This document shows positions 18,051 to 28,497 of a stretch of 64,000 nt of DNA, in pieces. Numbering within the stretch: position 1 is the stretch's first letter; every line of letters starts with the position of its first letter. The stretch covers positions 248,001-312,000 of the forward strand of contig NZ_JPKG01000027.1 of NCBI RefSeq assembly GCF_000735605.1, in the 5' to 3' direction. A program made the translations under genes and the position numbers. This stretch comes from Allobosea sp. LC85. Lineage in GTDB: Bacteria; Pseudomonadota; Alphaproteobacteria; Rhizobiales; Beijerinckiaceae. Below the pieces are notes generated by a model. That model did not search any database, was not told the DNA's origin, and worked only from the letters and a program-made list of their open reading frames with translations.

Positions 18051-19439
18051 GTGCACAGCCTGCTCCTTGCCTCTGCGCCTTTCGCCGTCCCGGTCCATCT
18101 CGTCTCGAAGGCGGGGTGGCCGGCACTGCTCGAGCGCCTTGCGCCCGAGGCGGCGCGCTTCGCGAAGGCCCATGGCTTCGCAGCGCGCCCTGGGCAGCAT
18201 GTTGTGCTGCCGGACGGAGCGGGTGCCGTCAGCGCGGTGCTCCTTGGTGTCGAGGGGGCATCGGCGCGGCGGCGCGACCCGTTTGCTCCCGGACGGCTCG
18301 CCGCGATGCTGCCGGAGGGCGATTATCGTCTGGAGGGCGAGGTCGATGATTCCGGCCTTGCGGCGCTCGGCTGGCTGCTCCAGTCCTATCGTTTCGAGCG
18401 CTATCGCAAGCCGCAGCCGGCCCGCGCCCGGTTGGTGTTGCCAGAGGGCGTCGATGGTGTGGAGCTGAGCGCGCTCGCCGCGGCGGTCGCCATCGCGCGC
18501 GATCTCGTCAATACGCCGGCGAGCGATATGGGGCCCGCCGAGATCGAGGCTGCGATCCGCCAGCTCGGGCAAGATTTTGGTGCGAGCGTAAGCAGCGTCG
18601 TCGGGGATGATCTGCTCGAGCACAACTTCCCGATGATCCACGCCGTCGGTCGGGCGTCGCCGCGCGCTCCGCGCCTGATCGACCTTGCGTGGGGCAACGC
18701 GGCCGATCCCAAGGTGACACTCGTCGGCAAAGGCGTGGCTTTCGATACCGGGGGGCTCAACCTCAAGACAGATGCCGGCATGCTGCTGATGAAGAAGGAC
18801 ATGGGTGGGGCCGCGGCCGCAGTCGCCGCTGCGCGCATGATCATGCAGGCGAGACTTCCGGTACGGCTGCGCCTGCTGGTGCCCGCCGTCGAGAATGCCG
18901 TTTCCGGCGCATCCTTCCGCCCGGGCGATGTGCTCCGCAGCCGCAAGGGGCTGACGGTCGAGATCGGCAACACCGACGCCGAGGGCCGGCTCATCCTGGC
19001 CGATGCGCTGGCCTTGGCGGATGAGGAGGCCCCGGAACTGCTAATCGACTATGCGACGCTGACTGGCGCCGCCCGTGTCGCGCTCGGTCCTGATCTGCCA
19101 CCCTTCTACACCCATGACGAAGGGCTCGCGGTCGAGATTTCTCGGCTGGGGCAGGCGGTGAACGACCCGGTCTGGCGCATGCCGCTCTGGCCGCCCTATG
19201 ACGGGCTGCTCGACTCCAAGATCGCCGACGTCAACCACGTTTCCGGGGGCTCGTTTGCCGGCTCCGTCACTGCTGCGCTCTTCCTCAATCGTTTCGTCGA
19301 GAAGACACAGTCCTACGCGCATTTCGATATCTATGCCTGGAACCCGTCGTCGAAGCCCGGTCGCCCCGAGGGCGGCGAATGTCAGGCCGCGCGCCTGACC
19401 TATGCGCTGGTCAAGCAGCTCTATCCGAAGGCTCGGTGA
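18051..19439 (+). CDS. Leucyl aminopeptidase family protein (M17)
   Basis: A 462-residue M17 metallopeptidase that removes N-terminal residues from peptides. The metal-binding core is easy to see: GKGVAFDTGGLNLKTDAGM near residues 226-244, MKKDMGGAAAAVA, and the family signature NTDAEGRLILADAL near residues 306-319. FAGSVTAALFL follows near residue 402. Length is slightly under the usual 480-500. The start codon is GTG. The MarR-like and NlpC/P60 genes follow on the same strand, an order I associate with Hyphomicrobiales genomes. Confidence 0.92.
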   Translation: MHSLLLASAPFAVPVHLVSKAGWPALLERLAPEAARFAKAHGFAARPGQHVVLPDGAGAVSAVLLGVEGASARRRDPFAPGRLAAMLPEGDYRLEGEVDDSGLAALGWLLQSYRFERYRKPQPARARLVLPEGVDGVELSALAAAVAIARDLVNTPASDMGPAEIEAAIRQLGQDFGASVSSVVGDDLLEHNFPMIHAVGRASPRAPRLIDLAWGNAADPKVTLVGKGVAFDTGGLNLKTDAGMLLMKKDMGGAAAAVAAARMIMQARLPVRLRLLVPAVENAVSGASFRPGDVLRSRKGLTVEIGNTDAEGRLILADALALADEEAPELLIDYATLTGAARVALGPDLPPFYTHDEGLAVEISRLGQAVNDPVWRMPLWPPYDGLLDSKIADVNHVSGGSFAGSVTAALFLNRFVEKTQSYAHFDIYAWNPSSKPGRPEGGECQAARLTYALVKQLYPKAR

Positions 19440-19569
19440 TGAGGCCCGGCGATCTCCGCGCGGCATGCCATTGATAGTCGGCGATTAAGTCTGTTCGACG
19501 AGAGCGATTGCAGCCGTGGCTTGGCGCGATAATGATACGGACCCGTAACGATCGGGGGTCGTATCAGTC

Positions 19570-19923
19570 ATGGCGTTGGAGATCAGGCCTTCGCAGGCGC
19601 TCAGGCTCTGGCGGCAGGTGCATCTCGATCTGGTGCATGACGGTCAGGCAGACCTCTCGGCCCGCCAGACCGCGATCCTGCTGACGATCTATCTCGAGTT
19701 GCCACCGCATACCGTGCGCGGGCTTGCCCAGCAGCTCGGCGTCACCAAGCCTGTGATCACCCGCGCGCTCGACACGATGGGCAAGCTCGGCCTCGTCACC
19801 CGCAGGCGCGACGAGTTCGACCGGCGCAATGTCGTGATCCAGCGCACGGTGGCCGGGGCCCTTGCCGTCGAGCGGCTGGCCGATCTGGTGGTGCAACGGG
19901 CGCGCGAGCTCGGGCCGGGTTGA
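19570..19923 (+). CDS. Small MarR-family regulator
   Basis: A 117-residue winged-helix protein. LSARQTAILLTIYLE, TVRGLAQQLGVTKPVITRALDTMGKLGLVTRRRDEFDRRNVVIQRT and the C-terminal helix match the MarR DNA-binding core, but the protein is shorter than the usual 140-150 residues and its dimerisation helices are reduced. It lies between the aminopeptidase and the NlpC/P60 gene. Its target is unknown; no clear palindrome is visible just upstream. Confidence 0.78.
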   Translation: MALEIRPSQALRLWRQVHLDLVHDGQADLSARQTAILLTIYLELPPHTVRGLAQQLGVTKPVITRALDTMGKLGLVTRRRDEFDRRNVVIQRTVAGALAVERLADLVVQRARELGPG

Positions 19924-19969
19924 GTAAAGGCGTCTTCGCGCATCAACAGGCTCCGGCTATGGTGCCCGC

Positions 19970-20833
19970 ATGAACACGATTCTCGATCGCCGACTGACAC
20001 CGGTCCGTCCCGACCTTGCCGCCCGGCACCTGATGGGCCAGGTCGAAGCGCGCGCCTATGCCGACCCCGTCACCATGCGCGTCGTCGCCCCCTTCGCGCC
20101 GGTTCGGCGCGAGCCGCGCCCCGACGCTCCTCTCGATACGGAGGCGCTCGCGGGCGAAGTCGTGCAGGTCTATGAGCAGCATGAGGGCTGGGCCTGGGGC
20201 CAGCTCGGCGCCGACGGCTATGTCGGCTATTTGCCGGACGATGCGTTGCGTGCCGATGTGCCCGCGCCGACGCACCGCGTTCGTGCACTGCGGACCTTCG
20301 TCTATCCCGGCGCTTCGATCAAACTGCCGCCGCTTGCCGCGCTGTCACTGGGCGCCGGCCTGGCCGTCGCTGGTGAGAGCGGCAATTTTCTTGTGCTCGC
20401 CGATGGCGGCCATGTCTGGCGCGCGCATCTCGCGGAACTCGGCGAGGGCGAGGCCGATTTCGTCGCCGTTGCCGAGCGCTTCGAGCATGTCCCCTATCTC
20501 TGGGGCGGCAAGACCAGCCTCGGCCTCGATTGCTCCGGCCTCACCCAATTGGCTCTGGCCGCGGCAAAGATCGCTTCGCCGCGCGATTCCGACATGCTGG
20601 AAGCGGCGATCGGCGAGCCAATCGCCTTCGATGACAGCCTCGTCGGCTTAAAACGCGGGGACCTCGTTTTCTGGAAGGGGCATGTCGGCATCATGACCGA
20701 CGCCGAGACGCTGCTGCATGCCAATGGCTATACGATGACGGTCTATCGGGAGCCGCTGCGCACGGCTCGCGACCGGATCCTGGTCAAGAGCTTCGGCGCC
20801 ATCACCAGCATCCGGCGGATAACTGGCACCTAA
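19970..20833 (+). CDS. NlpC/P60 family cell-wall peptidase with SH3 domains
   Basis: A 287-residue endopeptidase predicted to cut peptidoglycan stem peptides. The first half holds bacterial SH3-like segments ([40 protein letters not shown]). The NlpC/P60 domain has the catalytic Cys in [10 protein letters not shown] near residue 187, the His in GHVGIMTD near residue 238 and the third polar residue in LHANGYTM. No signal peptide is obvious, which is usual for this alphaproteobacterial subgroup. The gene converges with mutS and the two stop codons overlap in CTAA. Confidence 0.88.
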   Translation: MNTILDRRLTPVRPDLAARHLMGQVEARAYADPVTMRVVAPFAPVRREPRPDAPLDTEALAGEVVQVYEQHEGWAWGQLGADGYVGYLPDDALRADVPAPTHRVRALRTFVYPGASIKLPPLAALSLGAGLAVAGESGNFLVLADGGHVWRAHLAELGEGEADFVAVAERFEHVPYLWGGKTSLGLDCSGLTQLALAAAKIASPRDSDMLEAAIGEPIAFDDSLVGLKRGDLVFWKGHVGIMTDAETLLHANGYTMTVYREPLRTARDRILVKSFGAITSIRRITGT

Positions 20834-23580
20834 TCCAGCGCTTTCAGCCGATAGAGGGCGTCAAGCGCAGCTCGCGGCGTCATCTCGTCGAGGTCGAGCG
20901 CTGCGAGGGCTTCGCGCAGCGCGTCCGGGGCAGCCTCGGCCGCAGCAATGGGCGCAGGTCGCCTCGCCGGCGCAGCAAAGAGCGGCAGATCATCGACCAA
21001 CGAGGCGACAGGCTTCTCGCGCTCCGTCTTCTCCAGTTCTCCGAGAATGGCGCGGGCCCGCTCGACCACGGCCGGCGGCAGGCCGGCGAGCTTGGCGACC
21101 TGGATACCGTAGGAGCGGTCGGCGGCACCGGGTACGACCTCGTGCAGAAAAACGACCTCGCCATTCCACTCGGTCACCCGCACCGTGGCATTGGTGACGC
21201 GCGCCAGCCGGTCTCCGAGTGCTGTCAGCTCGTGATAATGCGTCGCGAACAGCGACCGGCAGCGATTGATCTCGTGCAGGTGCTCGATTGCAGCCCAGGC
21301 GATCGACAGACCGTCGAAGGTCGCCGTGCCACGGCCGATCTCGTCGAGGATGACGAGCGCGCGCGGCCCGGCCTGGTTCAGGATCGCGGCGGTCTCGACC
21401 ATCTCGACCATGAAGGTCGAGCGTCCCCTGGCGAGATCGTCGGCGGCGCCGACGCGTGAGAACAGCCGGTCGACGATGCCGATATGGGCGCTCGCAGCGG
21501 GCACATAGGAGCCCATCTGCGCCAGCACGGCGATCAACGCGTTCTGCCGCAGGAAGGTCGATTTACCGGCCATGTTCGGGCCGGTGATGAGGCAGATGCG
21601 ACCGCCGGTGTCGGCTGCGCCAAGAGCCGAGAGCTCGCTGTCATTGGCGACGAAGGGTTTTCCATCGCGCTTCAATGCCGCTTCGACCACCGGGTGGCGC
21701 CCCCCCTTGATGGTGAAGTCGGCGCCGTCATCGACGAGGGGCCTCGTCCAACCTTCGCTGGCCGCGAGTGCCGCGAGGCCTGCTGCGACATCGATCTCGG
21801 CGAGCGCGAGCGCTGCGGCCTTGATTGGCTCGGCTTCGTCCAGAACGGCGGTATTGAGCGAGGCGAAGACCGAGAGTTCGAGCTTCAGTGCGCGGTCGGC
21901 GGCGGAGGCGATCTTGGATTCGAGCTCGCCGAGTTCGACCGAGGAGAAGCGCATCGCGTCCGACATGGTCTGGCGGTGGACGAAGGTGGCGCGCCAGGGC
22001 TCCTTCAGGAAGTCCTCGCCAACGGCCTGCGGCACCTCGACGAAATAGCCGAGCATGGAGTTATGCTTGATGCGCAAGGTGCGGCTGCCGGTCTCGGCCG
22101 CATAGCGCGCCTGGAGCTGCGCAATGACCTTTCGCGAATCGACCTGAAGCAGACGGAGTTCGTCGAGTGCCGCGTCGTAGCCGTCACGCACGAAGCGTCC
22201 GTCGCGACGGTTGAGCGGCAGATCGTCGGCCAGGGTCTCGGTCAGCCGGGCGGGCAGGGCCGGGTCGGTTGCGGCCAGCGTTCGGGCGGCTATCGTCAGT
22301 GCTTCCGGCAGATTGTCGTGGCCACCGAGCGACTGGGCGATCGCTCGTGCCGCGCTCAGGCCTGCGCCCAGCGCCGCAAGGTCGCGCGGACCGCCGCGAT
22401 CGAGCGAGAGCCGGGCCAGGGCGCGGGCGATATCCGGCACATGGTCGAGCTCTCGGCGCAGGGTCTCGCGCAGCGGAGCGTCGTTCAGCAACGCTTCGAC
22501 GGCGTCGTGCCGCATGGCGATCGCTGCCGGCTCGGTCAGCGGGCCGGCAAGCCGTTCGGCCAGCAACCGCGCGCCGCCGGGCGTCACCGTCCGGTCGATG
22601 CTGGAGAGAAGGCTCCCGGTGCGTTCGCCCGAAAGCGTGCGCGTCAGCTCGAGATTGGCGCGTGTCGCAGCGTCGATCAGCATGGTCGCGCTGCCGGAAT
22701 CACGGACGGGTGGTGACAGCGGCGGGCGGGCGCCGAACTGGGTCCGTTCGACATAGGCCAGCGCCGCGCCGGCGGCCGCGATCTCGGCGCGGCTGAAGGC
22801 GCCGAAGGCATCCAGCGTGGCCACGCCGAAGAACTCCTTGAGCCGGCGCTCGGCCGAAGCCGCGTCGAGGCCCTCGCGAGCCAGAGGGGTCACCGGCACG
22901 GTGAGCTCGCGCCAGAATTCCTTCAGTTCGGGGTCGTCGTGGATCGCTTCCGGGCAAACGATCTCGCGGGGCTCGAGCCGGGCGAACTCGACGGCGAGCC
23001 GCTCCGGCGGGGTCTCCATGACCGAGAAGCGTCCTGTGGAGATGTCAACCGACGCGAGGCCGTAGAGTGCGCTCGAATCGCTGAGCTTGCGGCGAGCAAC
23101 CGCAACCAGAAGGCTGGCGCGGCCGGGCTCGAGCAATCGCTCCTCGGTAATGGTGCCGGGCGTCACCAGGCGCACGACGTCGCGCTGGACCACCGATTTT
23201 CCGCCGCGCTTCTTCGCTTCCGCGGGGTCTTCGGTCTGCTCGCAAACAGCGACGCGGTGTCCGGCGGCGATCAGGCGCTGCAGATAGTCGTCGGCGCGCT
23301 CGACCGGTACGCCGCACATCGGGATATCCTCGCCGAGATGCTTGCCGCGCTTGGTCAGCACGATGCCGAGCGTGCGCGAGGCGATCTCGGCGTCCCGGAA
23401 GAACAGCTCGTAGAAATCGCCCATCCGGTAGAACAGCAGGCAGTCGGGATTGGCCGCTTTGATCTCGACATACTGCGCCATCATCGGCGTGACGCGGCCG
23501 GCGTCGACCGCGACCGCAGCCTTCGGGACGGAACGCGTTGCTTCGGGAAGGCTCGGGGATTCAGGAATGTCGCGGCGCAT
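20830..23580 (-). CDS. mutS: DNA mismatch repair protein MutS
   Basis: A 916-residue MutS, a dimeric ATPase that recognises mismatches and recruits MutL. The mismatch-reading motif FYE is at residues 56-58 within MGDFYELFF. The connector and lever domains follow, then the ATPase with Walker [14 protein letters not shown] near residue 665, the ST motif, Walker [17 protein letters not shown] and [14 protein letters not shown] [15 protein letters not shown]-terminal extension with [19 protein letters not shown] leads to the usual dimerisation tail. It stands alone, tail-to-tail with the NlpC/P60 gene and divergent from a chemoreceptor gene. mutL is not in the window. Confidence 0.97.
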   Translation of the reverse strand: MRRDIPESPSLPEATRSVPKAAVAVDAGRVTPMMAQYVEIKAANPDCLLFYRMGDFYELFFRDAEIASRTLGIVLTKRGKHLGEDIPMCGVPVERADDYLQRLIAAGHRVAVCEQTEDPAEAKKRGGKSVVQRDVVRLVTPGTITEERLLEPGRASLLVAVARRKLSDSSALYGLASVDISTGRFSVMETPPERLAVEFARLEPREIVCPEAIHDDPELKEFWRELTVPVTPLAREGLDAASAERRLKEFFGVATLDAFGAFSRAEIAAAGAALAYVERTQFGARPPLSPPVRDSGSATMLIDAATRANLELTRTLSGERTGSLLSSIDRTVTPGGARLLAERLAGPLTEPAAIAMRHDAVEALLNDAPLRETLRRELDHVPDIARALARLSLDRGGPRDLAALGAGLSAARAIAQSLGGHDNLPEALTIAARTLAATDPALPARLTETLADDLPLNRRDGRFVRDGYDAALDELRLLQVDSRKVIAQLQARYAAETGSRTLRIKHNSMLGYFVEVPQAVGEDFLKEPWRATFVHRQTMSDAMRFSSVELGELESKIASAADRALKLELSVFASLNTAVLDEAEPIKAAALALAEIDVAAGLAALAASEGWTRPLVDDGADFTIKGGRHPVVEAALKRDGKPFVANDSELSALGAADTGGRICLITGPNMAGKSTFLRQNALIAVLAQMGSYVPAASAHIGIVDRLFSRVGAADDLARGRSTFMVEMVETAAILNQAGPRALVILDEIGRGTATFDGLSIAWAAIEHLHEINRCRSLFATHYHELTALGDRLARVTNATVRVTEWNGEVVFLHEVVPGAADRSYGIQVAKLAGLPPAVVERARAILGELEKTEREKPVASLVDDLPLFAAPARRPAPIAAAEAAPDALREALAALDLDEMTPRAALDALYRLKALD

Positions 23581-23630
23581 GGCCGGCGGACGCTATCAAA
23601 AACCACGCGCGCCGCCATCCGTTAGCGAGA

Positions 23631-23647
23631 CTTTCAACAATTGAAAG
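23631..23647. promoter_or_regulatory. Inverted repeat upstream of the 5TM-LYT chemoreceptor gene
   Basis: CTTTCAA-CAA-TTGAAAG has perfect 7-bp arms and a 3-nt centre and lies in the short divergent space between mutS and the chemoreceptor gene, about 36 nt before the latter's start. It may be an operator. No protein in the window can be tied to it. Confidence 0.35.
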
Positions 23648-23683
23648 CACGGTCATTTCGTCATTCCGGCCCAAGGCCCGTTC

Positions 23684-25516
23684 ATGCTGCTTCTGATCAG
23701 TCTCGTCGAAAGTCTTTCTTTCCTGCTGCTTGCAGCGTTGATCCTGACCATAGCGGCCCCGTTGATCGAGGGGCGGCCATGGCTGCGCCAATGCTGTGTC
23801 GGCGTCCTGTTTTCGATTGGCGGCCTGCTCAGCATGGCGCATCCCTTCGTGCTCCAGCCCGGCATCGCCATTGATTCCCGCAATGTCTTCGCCATCCTGG
23901 CCGGGCCGGTTGGAGGACCCCTGGCAGCGGCTTTGACGGCTGTTCCGCTTGTGGTCATGCGTTACGCCAGTGGCGGAGCCGGCATGCCGACCGGGGTGGC
24001 GGGAATCGTGCTGCACGCTCTTGCCGGCGTCGCCTACGCCGCCTGGCTGGGGCGGCGCAGGAGCCCGCTGGCCTTCCGCGATCTTGCGGCTCTGAGCCTG
24101 GTCGGGGCCGGCTGCCTGCTTGCCTCCGTGGCCTTCATGCCGGGCTGGGCAGTCGCCGAGCGGTTTCTGCGCGAGGCTGTGCCGGTCATGATTGCGGTCA
24201 GTGCTGCAGGCACAATGCTCGTTGGCCTCGTCATCAATAATGACCGTGAGCGGCGCGAGAACTCCTACAGGCTGCGGACATTGATCCAGCGGGCGCCGGG
24301 CACGCTCTACCAGCGCACCCTCCATCCCGAGGGTTTGACGAGCTATCGGTTCGCCTCCTTCTCCATCGACAAGTCGCTCGGCATTACCAGGGAAGAGGTC
24401 GAGCGCGACCCCGAAATCTGGCTCGGCAAGATGCTGCCCGAGGATCGGGAGCGCTTCGAGCGGTTGCGGGCGGCGCCGGAGGGGGCAGCCACGCTCTGGC
24501 GTTTCGAGGCGCGCTACCACGGCACCGACGGAGCAATCGTTTGGCTGCGCAGCGAATCGACGCGGCGCAAGATGGCGGACGGCTCGGTGGTCTGGGATGG
24601 CATCCTGCTCGACATCACCGACGAGAAAACCCTGGAAGCGCGTCAGCAGACCCTGGAGGAGCAGCGCAAGGCAGCATTGACCGAACTTGCCGGCGATCTC
24701 GAAGTCACGGTGGGGCAAGCCTTGCGGCAGGTTGGCTCTTCGGTGCGCGATATGCACCGGGCCGCGAGCCAGATGGCCGAGAACGCCAATAGCACGGCGC
24801 TGCGCGCAGTCGACGTCACACGCCAGGCCGAGAACGCCTCCCAGCGCGTCGGCAGTGTTGCAGTGGCTGCTGAGGAGATCGATGCCTCGATCCGCGAGCT
24901 GACGCGCCAGACCTTGCACGCCGACGATACCGCGCGCGAGGCGGCGAGCTATGTCCGCTCCACACGCCGCGATGTTTCGGGTCTCACCGAGGCTGCCGAC
25001 AAGGTCAGCTCCGTGCTCGCCTTCATCGAGGATATCGCCTCCCGTACCAATCTGCTCGCACTCAATGCCACGATCGAGGCGGCGCGTGCCGGCGCGGCAG
25101 GGCGCGGATTTGCCGTCGTTGCCGGAGAGGTCAAGAACCTGGCGGAGCAAACGCAGAAGGCGACGCGCGACATCGCCGACACGCTGCAGGATATCCGCTC
25201 CGCCGCCTCCACCGCTTCAGACGCGATCGCGCGGATCGAAGGCACGATGGGCGCGATCGAGCAGACCTCCAGCGCCATTGCCGAGGTCGTCGGCCGCCAG
25301 GCCGGGATCGTCTCCAGCATTGCCACGGACGCCGTGCTCGTCGCCGGCAGCACCAATGCGGTCAGTGAAAGTGTCGGAAGCGTCGGTGGCGAGGCCCGAA
25401 TGACCGGCGAGAGTGCCATTCAGGTGGTGGAAGCCGCGCGCCAGGTCAGCGAGCAGACGGTCGCGCTCGATCGTTATGTCGGCGATTTCGTCCGCAGCGT
25501 CCGCGGCAGGCTCTGA
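23684..25516 (+). CDS. Chemoreceptor with 5TM-LYT membrane sensor, PAS domain and MCP signalling domain
   Basis: A 610-residue protein in three parts. Residues 1 to about 188 contain five or six hydrophobic helices with [40 protein letters not shown] loops typical of the 5TM-5TMR_LYT sensor best known from LytS histidine kinases. Residues about 195-325 form a PAS domain ([41 protein letters not shown]). The rest is a coiled-coil methyl-accepting signalling domain with the hairpin tip [41 protein letters not shown]. No HAMP domain is seen. It would signal to CheA/CheW; the ligand is unknown. Confidence 0.88.
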   Translation: MLLLISLVESLSFLLLAALILTIAAPLIEGRPWLRQCCVGVLFSIGGLLSMAHPFVLQPGIAIDSRNVFAILAGPVGGPLAAALTAVPLVVMRYASGGAGMPTGVAGIVLHALAGVAYAAWLGRRRSPLAFRDLAALSLVGAGCLLASVAFMPGWAVAERFLREAVPVMIAVSAAGTMLVGLVINNDRERRENSYRLRTLIQRAPGTLYQRTLHPEGLTSYRFASFSIDKSLGITREEVERDPEIWLGKMLPEDRERFERLRAAPEGAATLWRFEARYHGTDGAIVWLRSESTRRKMADGSVVWDGILLDITDEKTLEARQQTLEEQRKAALTELAGDLEVTVGQALRQVGSSVRDMHRAASQMAENANSTALRAVDVTRQAENASQRVGSVAVAAEEIDASIRELTRQTLHADDTAREAASYVRSTRRDVSGLTEAADKVSSVLAFIEDIASRTNLLALNATIEAARAGAAGRGFAVVAGEVKNLAEQTQKATRDIADTLQDIRSAASTASDAIARIEGTMGAIEQTSSAIAEVVGRQAGIVSSIATDAVLVAGSTNAVSESVGSVGGEARMTGESAIQVVEAARQVSEQTVALDRYVGDFVRSVRGRL

Positions 25517-25645
25517 ACCCGGCGACCGTCTTCCATTCTTGCCTCATCGTCATCACGCCTGATCCGCAATCGCTCCTTGTGGTGCGGCTGGGGGCTGACC
25601 TAATGTCGATACCCTTCAGGAAACGCTCACAAAAAGAACAGTCGC

Positions 25646-27931
25646 ATGAACGATAGCCCGCCGACCAAACGCGCCCGCCCGACCTTCACCGATCAGGAGG
25701 CGCTGCTGTTTCATTCGCAAGGGCGGCCGGGCAAGCTCGAGATCGTACCGACCAAGCCGATGGCGACGCAGCGCGACCTCTCGCTGGCCTATTCGCCGGG
25801 CGTTGCGGTGCCGGTGCTGGCGATCGCCGAAGATCCGTCGCGCGCCTATGACTACACCACCCGCTCGAACCTCGTGGCGGTGATCACCAACGGTACGGCC
25901 ATCCTCGGGCTCGGCAATCTCGGCGCGCTCGCCTCCAAGCCGGTGATGGAAGGCAAGTCGGTGCTGTTCAAGCGCTTCGCCGACGTCGACTCGATCGATC
26001 TCGAGGTCGACACCGAGGATGCCGACGCCTTCATCAATGCGGTGCGCTATCTCGGTCCGTCCTTCGGCGGCATCAATCTCGAGGATATCAAGGCGCCGGA
26101 ATGCTTCATCATCGAGGAGCGCCTGCGCGAATTGATGGACATTCCGGTTTTCCATGACGACCAGCACGGCACCGCGATCATCGCCGCCGCCGGCCTGATC
26201 AACGCGCTCGATCTGACGGATCGCGACGTCAAGACGACCAGGCTCGTCGTCAATGGCGCGGGCGCTGCGGCCATCGCCTGTACCGAACTGCTCAAGGCGA
26301 TGGGCTTCAAGCCGGACAACGTCATCCTCTGCGACACCAAGGGCGTGATCTATCAGGGCCGCACCGAGGGCATGAACCAGTGGAAGTCGGCCCATGCTGC
26401 CGTCACCGACCGGCGCACGCTCGCCCAGGCGATGGAGGGCGCGGATGCCTTCTTCGGCCTCAGCCAGAAAGGTGCGGTGACGTCGGACATGGTTCGCTCC
26501 ATGGCTCCGAACCCGATCATCTTCGCCATGGCCAATCCCGACCCGGAGATCACGCCGGAAGAGGTCGCTGCGGTGCGTGACGACGCCATCATGGCGACGG
26601 GCCGCTCGGATTATCCGAACCAGGTCAACAACGTCCTCGGCTTCCCCTTCATCTTCCGTGGCGCGCTCGATGTCCGCGCGACCACGATCAACATGGAGAT
26701 GAAGATTGCTGCTGCCGAGGCTCTTGCCTCGCTCGCACGCGAGGATGTGCCGGACGAGGTGGCCGCCGCCTATCAGGGCGCGCGCCCGCGCTACGGCAAG
26801 GACTACATCATCCCTGTCCCATTCGACCCCCGGCTGATTCATGTCGTGCCCATGGCGGTCGCCAAGGCGGCGATGGAAACGGGCGTTGCCGGCAAACCGA
26901 TCGTCGATACCGGAGCCTACAAGGCGCAGCTCTCGGCGCGGCGCGATCCCGTCGCCGGCACGCTGAACCGCATCTTCGAGCGGGTTCGCCGCTACCCTAA
27001 GCGGGTCGTCTTCGCCGAGGGCGAGGAGGAGCAGGTCATTCGCGCCGCGACGTCCTTCGTCAATCAGGGGCTGGGTCACGCCATTCTGGTCGGTCGCGAG
27101 GATCGGATCAGCGAAACCGCGACCTTCCTCGGCGTCGATCTGGAAGCCAAGGGCATCGAGATCCAGAACGCCCGGCTCTCGCATCGCAACTCGGCCTATG
27201 CCCAGTATGTCTATGAGCGCCTGCAGCGGCATGGCTACCTGTTCCGCGACTGCCAGCGCCTGATCAACCAGGACCGCAACCATTTCGCCGCCGCGATGGT
27301 GGCGCTCGGCGATGCCGATGCGATGGTGACCGGTGTCACCCGCAACTACTCGATCGCCCTGGAGGAAGTCCGGCGCGTCATCGACGACAAGCCGGGGCAC
27401 CGGCTGATCGGGGTCTCCGTGGTGATCTCGCGCGGCCGCACCGTGCTCGTCGCCGACACGGCGATCACGGAGATGCCCTCGGCGCGGGACCTGTCCGAGA
27501 TCGCCATCGAGGCGGCAGGCGTTGCACGCCGTCTCGGCTACGAGCCAAAGGTTGCGATGCTGGCCTTCTCGACCTTCGGTCATCCGGCCGGTGAGCGCTC
27601 CGAGAAGGTCCGTGAAGCGGTCAAGATCCTCGATGGGCAGCGCGTCGATTTCGAGTATGACGGCGAGATGGCGGCCGATGTCGCGCTCAACCGCGACGTG
27701 ATGAGCCAGTACCCGTTCTGTCGTCTCACCGGACCGGCCAATGTGCTTGTCATGCCGGCGTTCCACTCGGCGTCGATCTCGACCAAGATGCTGCAGGAAC
27801 TCGGGGGGTCGACCGTGATCGGTCCGCTGATCGTCGGTCTCGACAAGCCGGTGCAGATCGTGCCGCTCGGCGCCAAGGATTCCGACATCGTCAACATGGC
27901 AGCGCTCGCCGCCTTCAATATCGGGGGCTGA
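25646..27931 (+). CDS. maeB: NADP-dependent malic enzyme with C-terminal phosphotransacetylase-like domain
   Basis: A 761-residue MaeB that converts malate to pyruvate and CO2 with NADP reduction. The malic domain covers about residues 1-430: [14 protein letters not shown] with the catalytic Tyr, [19 protein letters not shown] with metal and substrate ligands, then the NADP-binding [14 protein letters not shown]. The C-terminal 320 residues form a phosphotransacetylase-like domain ([32 protein letters not shown]), which is regulatory in this hybrid class and normally inactive as Pta. Length and order are standard. It is a single-gene unit followed by a terminator-like stem. Confidence 0.96.
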   Translation: MNDSPPTKRARPTFTDQEALLFHSQGRPGKLEIVPTKPMATQRDLSLAYSPGVAVPVLAIAEDPSRAYDYTTRSNLVAVITNGTAILGLGNLGALASKPVMEGKSVLFKRFADVDSIDLEVDTEDADAFINAVRYLGPSFGGINLEDIKAPECFIIEERLRELMDIPVFHDDQHGTAIIAAAGLINALDLTDRDVKTTRLVVNGAGAAAIACTELLKAMGFKPDNVILCDTKGVIYQGRTEGMNQWKSAHAAVTDRRTLAQAMEGADAFFGLSQKGAVTSDMVRSMAPNPIIFAMANPDPEITPEEVAAVRDDAIMATGRSDYPNQVNNVLGFPFIFRGALDVRATTINMEMKIAAAEALASLAREDVPDEVAAAYQGARPRYGKDYIIPVPFDPRLIHVVPMAVAKAAMETGVAGKPIVDTGAYKAQLSARRDPVAGTLNRIFERVRRYPKRVVFAEGEEEQVIRAATSFVNQGLGHAILVGREDRISETATFLGVDLEAKGIEIQNARLSHRNSAYAQYVYERLQRHGYLFRDCQRLINQDRNHFAAAMVALGDADAMVTGVTRNYSIALEEVRRVIDDKPGHRLIGVSVVISRGRTVLVADTAITEMPSARDLSEIAIEAAGVARRLGYEPKVAMLAFSTFGHPAGERSEKVREAVKILDGQRVDFEYDGEMAADVALNRDVMSQYPFCRLTGPANVLVMPAFHSASISTKMLQELGGSTVIGPLIVGLDKPVQIVPLGAKDSDIVNMAALAAFNIGG

Positions 27932-28137
27932 ACGCACGGGTCGTCATTGCGACTGCAATGGCGGGCCGGGTGCTCAAGACGCCTTCTTCCTGCAGGTCTC
28001 GGCCGCCTTCCTGGCCGAGACCTTTGTATCCGGTATGCCGCGGCCCGAACCGCTTGTTGCCGCCGCCGCTTTCCTTGTCGACGGTGGCCCGGGTACGTCG
28101 TTCGCCTCCTCATGCGGGACGCCGCGGTCCTCATAAA
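27932..28137. other. Non-coding stretch after maeB, possible gene remnant
   Basis: Apart from the hairpin, this stretch and the following repeat copy D hold no convincing gene. One plus-strand frame (about 27971-28135) reads plausibly like protein (AFFLQVSAAFLAETFVSGM) but has no start signal, no close family that I recognise, and its apparent helix is encoded by the hairpin. It may be a short remnant. Confidence 0.3.
27994..28027 (+). terminator. Strong hairpin downstream of maeB
   Basis: AGGTCTCGGCC and GGCCGAGACCT form a perfect 11-bp stem around an 8-nt loop, followed by TTGTAT. The stem stability and position after maeB support a transcription terminator, although the T-run is weak. Confidence 0.6.
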
Positions 28138-28237
28138 GCATCGGCCCGAAAAGTGGATTGCGGTTTTCGGGGCAAAGCCGATGCGAACACAGAAGGTTAG
28201 ATCATCGGACCGGATACGATATCCGGTCCGATGATCT
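28138..28237. repeat. Interspersed double-hairpin repeat, copy D
   Basis: The full-length form of the family. The first stem is GCATCGGCCCGAAAA with TTTTCGGGGCAAAGCCGATGC. The second stem is a perfect 18-bp inverted repeat (AGATCATCGGACCGGATA) with loop CGA, at 28199-28237. It ends in GATCTAG like copies B and E, yet no recognisable gene ends at that TAG on the minus strand. Confidence 0.87.
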
Positions 28238-28497
28238 AGCTCTCCTCGATATGCCAGCCTTGCGCTTTTGCTTGTCGGTGCAGGCGGATTTGTCGCCACG
28301 CGACATGGTTCCTACCTGTTGCAGGGTTCTCCGCTCTGGTTTCAGCCCGGCGCCGGCTCAGTGCGAAGGCTGGACCAGTCCTGAAATTGCCACGGAGCGG
28401 GCGGACCCTGCGCTCTCGGGCCTTCTTCTGCACAATCCAACTTGAAACGGGACTTGTCCGTCGACGCCGGATGAGTTCGCTCGATCGGGAGGACATG

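Noticed and set aside
25616..27937. A 773-codon frame antisense to maeB
   Set aside because: maeB is unmistakable on the other strand; the antisense product has the His- and Arg-rich composition of a shadow frame.
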